Of a stretch of 64,000 nt of DNA, positions 61,317 through 64,000 are shown piece by piece. Position 1 is the stretch's first letter. Every line of letters begins with the position of its first letter. The stretch is from an uncultured Erysipelotrichaceae bacterium (GTDB lineage: Bacteria > Bacillota_I > Bacilli_A > RFN20 > CAG-826). The stretch spans positions 1-64,000 of the forward strand of contig OMWW01000003.1 of NCBI GenBank assembly GCA_900314865.1, in the 5' to 3' direction. The notes under the pieces are model-generated. The model searched no databases. It saw only the letters and a program-made list of their open reading frames with translations, and was not told where the DNA came from. The translations under genes and the position numbers were made by a program.

Positions 61317-62036
61317 TTAGCAATATTTTTCTGCTGTTGCAATTGCGAGTTCAATCATTCTACCAAGACCGAACGCTCTTTCATCAGATGTTAATTTCGC
61401 ATCGTGATTGATAAAGCTATCGGTGACTGTAAGTAAGCATAAAGCCTTCTTACCTAATCTAGCGGCGTTCACATATAAGGCATATGATTCCATTTCCACA
61501 CCCATAACACCTAATCTAGCCCATTTCTTCCAAATTTCTGGATCTGGATCATAGAAGATATCAGCAGCGAAGATGTTACCACCATGATATGGGATTTTCA
61601 TCTTTTTTGCTTCTTCATGAGCGGTAACCGCTAATTCAAAGTCTGCAGTTGCAGAATATGTTCCGTTTAAGCCATATTGGCTCATCCAATTACTATCAGT
61701 GGAAGCGGCTGTACAAATAAGCACATCTTTTAAATTGATGTATGGTTGATAAGTTCCACAAGTTCCGACTCGAATAATAACTTCAACTCCATAACCTTCA
61801 AATAATTCATGTGAATAAATGCCAATGCTTGGTTGGCCCATACCAGAGGCCATAACAGAAATTCTTTTTCCGTTTTTTGTGTAACCAGTAAATCCTAAGA
61901 TTCCTCTAATATCAGTCACTTGTTTATAATCGTGAAGATAAGTTTCTGCAATCCATTTTGCTCTAACTGGATCTCCAGGCATTAAAACAACTTTAGCGAA
62001 ATCGCCATTTTTTGCATTAATATGTGGTGTTCCCAT
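61317..62036 (-). CDS. deoD: Purine nucleoside phosphorylase DeoD
   Basis: DeoD splits purine (deoxy)nucleosides with phosphate for salvage. The 239-residue protein begins MGTPHINAKNGDFAKVVLMP and has VLMPGDPVRAKWIA, SGMGQPSIGIYSHEL, RVGTCGTY and GVEMESYALY. It is a trimeric/hexameric high-molecular-mass type PNP. SD AAGGAG is 5 nt upstream on the minus strand. It is a single gene. Confidence 0.96.
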   Translation of the reverse strand: MGTPHINAKNGDFAKVVLMPGDPVRAKWIAETYLHDYKQVTDIRGILGFTGYTKNGKRISVMASGMGQPSIGIYSHELFEGYGVEVIIRVGTCGTYQPYINLKDVLICTAASTDSNWMSQYGLNGTYSATADFELAVTAHEEAKKMKIPYHGGNIFAADIFYDPDPEIWKKWARLGVMGVEMESYALYVNAARLGKKALCLLTVTDSFINHDAKLTSDERAFGLGRMIELAIATAEKYC

Positions 62037-62100
62037 ATATAAACTCCTTATAACGAATATATTTTACTATATGTTTTTCTTTCTACCAAACTTTTTCAAA

Positions 62101-62129
62101 TTGTAATTATGAGAAATAATCAGTAAACT
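62101..62129 (+). promoter_or_regulatory. Possible leaderless promoter of the RQC-like gene
   Basis: TTGTAA (62101-62106), 17 bp and TAAACT (62124-62129) are followed by 6 nt and the ATG at 62136. Each box matches consensus at only 4 of 6 bases, but the 17/6 geometry is the same as at recG and 60705. No SD is present. Confidence 0.45.
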
Positions 62130-62135
62130 GATTTT

Positions 62136-62528
62136 ATGAAAAAAACATCGAGCAATTACGTTTTATCTCTAGTTGATATTAAGATTCTAGATACTGTCTC
62201 ACTTTTAAACGAGAAAAATGTATATCCTCTTTCAGAAGGTGTCTACCTCATTTTAAAAGGAAGTGAAAGAAATGAAATTGATGAATATAGGGAACTTCCT
62301 ACTTATAAAACCTTAGTTTCATTTACTCAAAAGAAAATCTCAAATTTTATTATGATGCTTCTTAGATATCATTATCTTGAGAATAAATACGACATCAGTA
62401 GTGATAAGTTCTACCTTAAGATTACAGATAAAGGTATTGTATATTTAATTGATTACCACAAAAAACACAAGTATTCATATAAACAAAAGAAGGTTAAAAC
62501 TAAGCAACTATTTTTAATCGAAGAATAA
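62136..62528 (+). CDS. Stand-alone RQC-like winged-helix protein
   Basis: The 130-residue protein resembles the RQC domain of RecQ helicases: LSEGVYLILKGSERNEIDEY (about 33-52), then KISNFIMMLLRYHYLENKYD and LKITDKGIVYLIDYH. RQC domains bind G4 or duplex-end DNA. No helicase domain is attached and no recQ lies nearby. The Lys-rich C-terminus suggests nucleic acid binding. The function is unknown. Confidence 0.6.
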   Translation: MKKTSSNYVLSLVDIKILDTVSLLNEKNVYPLSEGVYLILKGSERNEIDEYRELPTYKTLVSFTQKKISNFIMMLLRYHYLENKYDISSDKFYLKITDKGIVYLIDYHKKHKYSYKQKKVKTKQLFLIEE

Positions 62529-62579
62529 TCATATAAAAAATTATTTTAAATATTTTTTTGTGTGATTTTTTTGTTTTCA

Positions 62580-62608
62580 TTCACAAAGATGCTAGTTAAT
62601 TTTATAAT
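62580..62608 (+). promoter_or_regulatory. cdaA promoter
   Basis: TTCACA (62580-62585), 17 bp and TATAAT (62603-62608) precede the cdaA SD AAGGAG. Confidence 0.75.
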
Positions 62609-62635
62609 AAATTAAGTTTAAAGGAGATTTATTTT

Positions 62636-63412
62636 ATGGTTTTTGCTTGGCAACATTCACTCGCTTACTTCTTAGTCACACTTCTTTTAATCATCGCTAT
62701 CTATGGATTATTATTCTTTGTTTTTACGAAGGCAGTTAAAAGGTTAGCCGGTTATCTTTTTGTTGGAATTTCATTCTTCTTTGTCCTTATCTCATACCTT
62801 CTTGGACTTACCGAAGTTTTGATCTTAGGCAGCGCTATTTCTGCAGTTGGTGTTTCTATTTCCTTGTTCGCCAATTTAGGAGACCTTCGTTCTTTCTTAG
62901 CAAATCCATTTAAAAGATCTCAAGTTAAAACTGGTAAATTCGAAGTTGAAAAGATTTATAACAGAGAATTATTTTATAAAACTATTGAGACTGCAGTTAT
63001 TAGTTTAAGCAAATCTAGAACTGGCGCTATCATGACTTTTGAAAAAAACACTTCGTTACAAGACGTTATTAAAAACGGTGTTTCTGTCAGAGCTCCTGTT
63101 AGTGCTGAATTATTACAAACAATCTTTTACCCAGGCACAAGGTTACATGATGGTGCGGTTGTAATTCACGGTAATGAAATTATCGCTGCTAGTGTTTTCT
63201 ATACCCCAACCACTAAACCATTTGCTGGTAAATATGGTTCCCGTCATAGAGCGGCTTTAGGTATATCTGAAATCTCTGATTCAATTACTGTTGTTGTCAG
63301 TGAAGAAACCGGAAGAATTTCTTTTGCTGTTAATGGACAACTTGATGCCGTTGATCAAGACAACTTCTTACGTGTATTTGAAAACTACATGGAAGGCGTT
63401 GCAAAAGAATAA
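62636..63412 (+). CDS. cdaA: Diadenylate cyclase CdaA
   Basis: CdaA makes c-di-AMP, which controls potassium and osmolyte uptake. The 258-residue protein has three N-terminal membrane helices (about 10-90), then the DAC domain with FYPGTRLHDGAVVIHGNEII (DGA active site) and GSRHRAALGISEISD (RHR motif), and VVVSEETGRIS. In many Firmicutes cdaR and glmM follow; here a NUDIX gene does. SD AAGGAG is present. Confidence 0.95.
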   Translation: MVFAWQHSLAYFLVTLLLIIAIYGLLFFVFTKAVKRLAGYLFVGISFFFVLISYLLGLTEVLILGSAISAVGVSISLFANLGDLRSFLANPFKRSQVKTGKFEVEKIYNRELFYKTIETAVISLSKSRTGAIMTFEKNTSLQDVIKNGVSVRAPVSAELLQTIFYPGTRLHDGAVVIHGNEIIAASVFYTPTTKPFAGKYGSRHRAALGISEISDSITVVVSEETGRISFAVNGQLDAVDQDNFLRVFENYMEGVAKE

Positions 63413-63428
63413 TTATTGAAGGTTAAAA

Positions 63429-64000
63429 ATGGATTCAAAACAAATATACGATTACATCATCAAAATTCAATCCATTGCGAAAATTGGTTTAGTGTATTCT
63501 AAAGATCCATACGCTCTTACCAATTATCAAGAAATCAATGACTTATCCACGAAGTTCCTTGAAGAATTCATGGACGTTAAATTAGATCGCCCTAATTATT
63601 TTGAAAGAAATATTTATCCCACTCCAAATGTTTCAGTGAGAACTATTATCTTTTCGGATGATAGAAAAAAGATATTAATGGTTAGAGAAGCTAATAGTGG
63701 AGAATATTCTCTTCCTGGAGGATGGGCAGATTTATATGATAGTCCTTCCAAAACTTCAAAAAACGAATGCTTACAAGAAGCCGGAGCGGAGATTGATGTA
63801 GTGAGATTAGTGGGTATCACAGATCGAACCCCATATAAGAAAGTGACTTCAGTTCCAGAATACGTGATTGTCTTTGAAGGAAAGATTAAGGTTCTTCATA
63901 AGGAACATGAATACGAAACTGATGATGTCGGATTCTTCGATATTGATAACTTACCTACTATAAGTAGGAAGACATCTAAAGAAGAATTGATGCGCTTTAT
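63429..64000 (+). CDS. NUDIX hydrolase with N-terminal Nudix_N_2-type domain (partial at 3' end)
   Basis: The 190 visible residues start MDSKQIYDYIIKIQSIAKIG, as in two-domain NUDIX proteins with an N-terminal helical domain, followed by the Nudix region SLPGGWADLYDSPSKTSKNE (about 94-113). The box is altered: the usual RExxEE reads NECLQE, so the Arg and one metal-binding Glu are replaced by Asn and Gln. Activity may be reduced or changed. SD GAAGG lies 7 nt upstream. The end of the gene is outside the window. Confidence 0.8.
   Translation, partial: MDSKQIYDYIIKIQSIAKIGLVYSKDPYALTNYQEINDLSTKFLEEFMDVKLDRPNYFERNIYPTPNVSVRTIIFSDDRKKILMVREANSGEYSLPGGWADLYDSPSKTSKNECLQEAGAEIDVVRLVGITDRTPYKKVTSVPEYVIVFEGKIKVLHKEHEYETDDVGFFDIDNLPTISRKTSKEELMRF

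Noticed and set aside
1..64000. TGA read as Trp (genetic code 4)
   Set aside because: TGA ends rnc, rbgA and uppS at the expected protein ends, and no conserved ORF contains it in frame.

Overview
The window is chromosomal DNA from a low-GC Gram-positive bacterium. Its core gene order is that of the class Bacilli (fakA-recG-plsX-rnc-ftsY-ylxM-ffh; topA-xerC; rpsB-tsf-pyrH-frr-uppS-cdsA-dxr-rseP-polC). PolC, CdaA and FakA, A/T-ending codons, many start codons without a Shine-Dalgarno (SD) site, and secreted proteins with Ig-like and InlB-type repeats suggest an uncultured gut or rumen lineage near Erysipelotrichia, RF39 or Acholeplasma. That placement is an inference. TGA is a normal stop (rnc, rbgA, uppS), so this is not a code-4 mollicute.

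Layout. 1-584: 3' end of 23S rRNA, spacer hairpin and 5S rRNA. 622-31350: nearly unbroken housekeeping DNA. It covers phospholipid and fatty-acid activation (fakA, plsX, cdsA), the SRP pathway (ylxM, ffh, ftsY), ribosome production (rnc, trmD-rimM-khpA-rpsP on the minus strand, rplS, rbgA, rpsB-tsf, frr), DNA metabolism (recG, rnhB, dprA, topA, xerC, polC), isoprenoid and cell-wall lipid synthesis (dxr, uppS) and membrane proteolysis (lepB, rseP). 31355-40311: seven of the genes here are metabolic or regulatory (acyltransferase-like, acyl-CoA ligase, aldehyde dehydrogenase, YhhN, AlbA/HATPase regulator, thyA, folA), interspersed with six single tRNA genes, a broken TfoX-like gene and an orphan antitoxin.

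40312-50850 is an accessory island just downstream of three tRNA genes. It holds two unknown overlapping genes, a MACPF-domain lipoprotein gene bracketed by two near-identical 44-bp hairpin repeats, two tRNA 3'-end fragments resembling old att sites, a small recombinase-module-type ORF, a truncated RhuM gene, a frameshifted four-repeat NUMOD-type gene, and a 1311-aa Ig-like surface protein preceded by a long, strongly structured non-coding stretch. A DUF4143-type ATPase fragment closes the island.

50851-64000 returns to metabolism and signalling: an ECF S component, two NUDIX proteins (one cut by the window end), HAD phosphatase, GPH-type transporter, glycerophosphodiesterase, an ArsR-regulated Zn/Cd-type P-ATPase, tRNA-Arg, two XRE regulators, an ArsB/NhaD-like transporter, a hemolysin-III protein, DeoD, a stand-alone RQC-like protein and the c-di-AMP synthase CdaA.

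The most notable general pattern is promoter architecture. At least seven genes have a -10 box ending only 6-8 nt before the start codon, often with a -35 box 17 bp further up. This predicts leaderless mRNAs. At recG this promoter lies on top of the preceding terminator hairpin. The most distinctive locus is the MACPF lipoprotein cassette with its paired hairpins.
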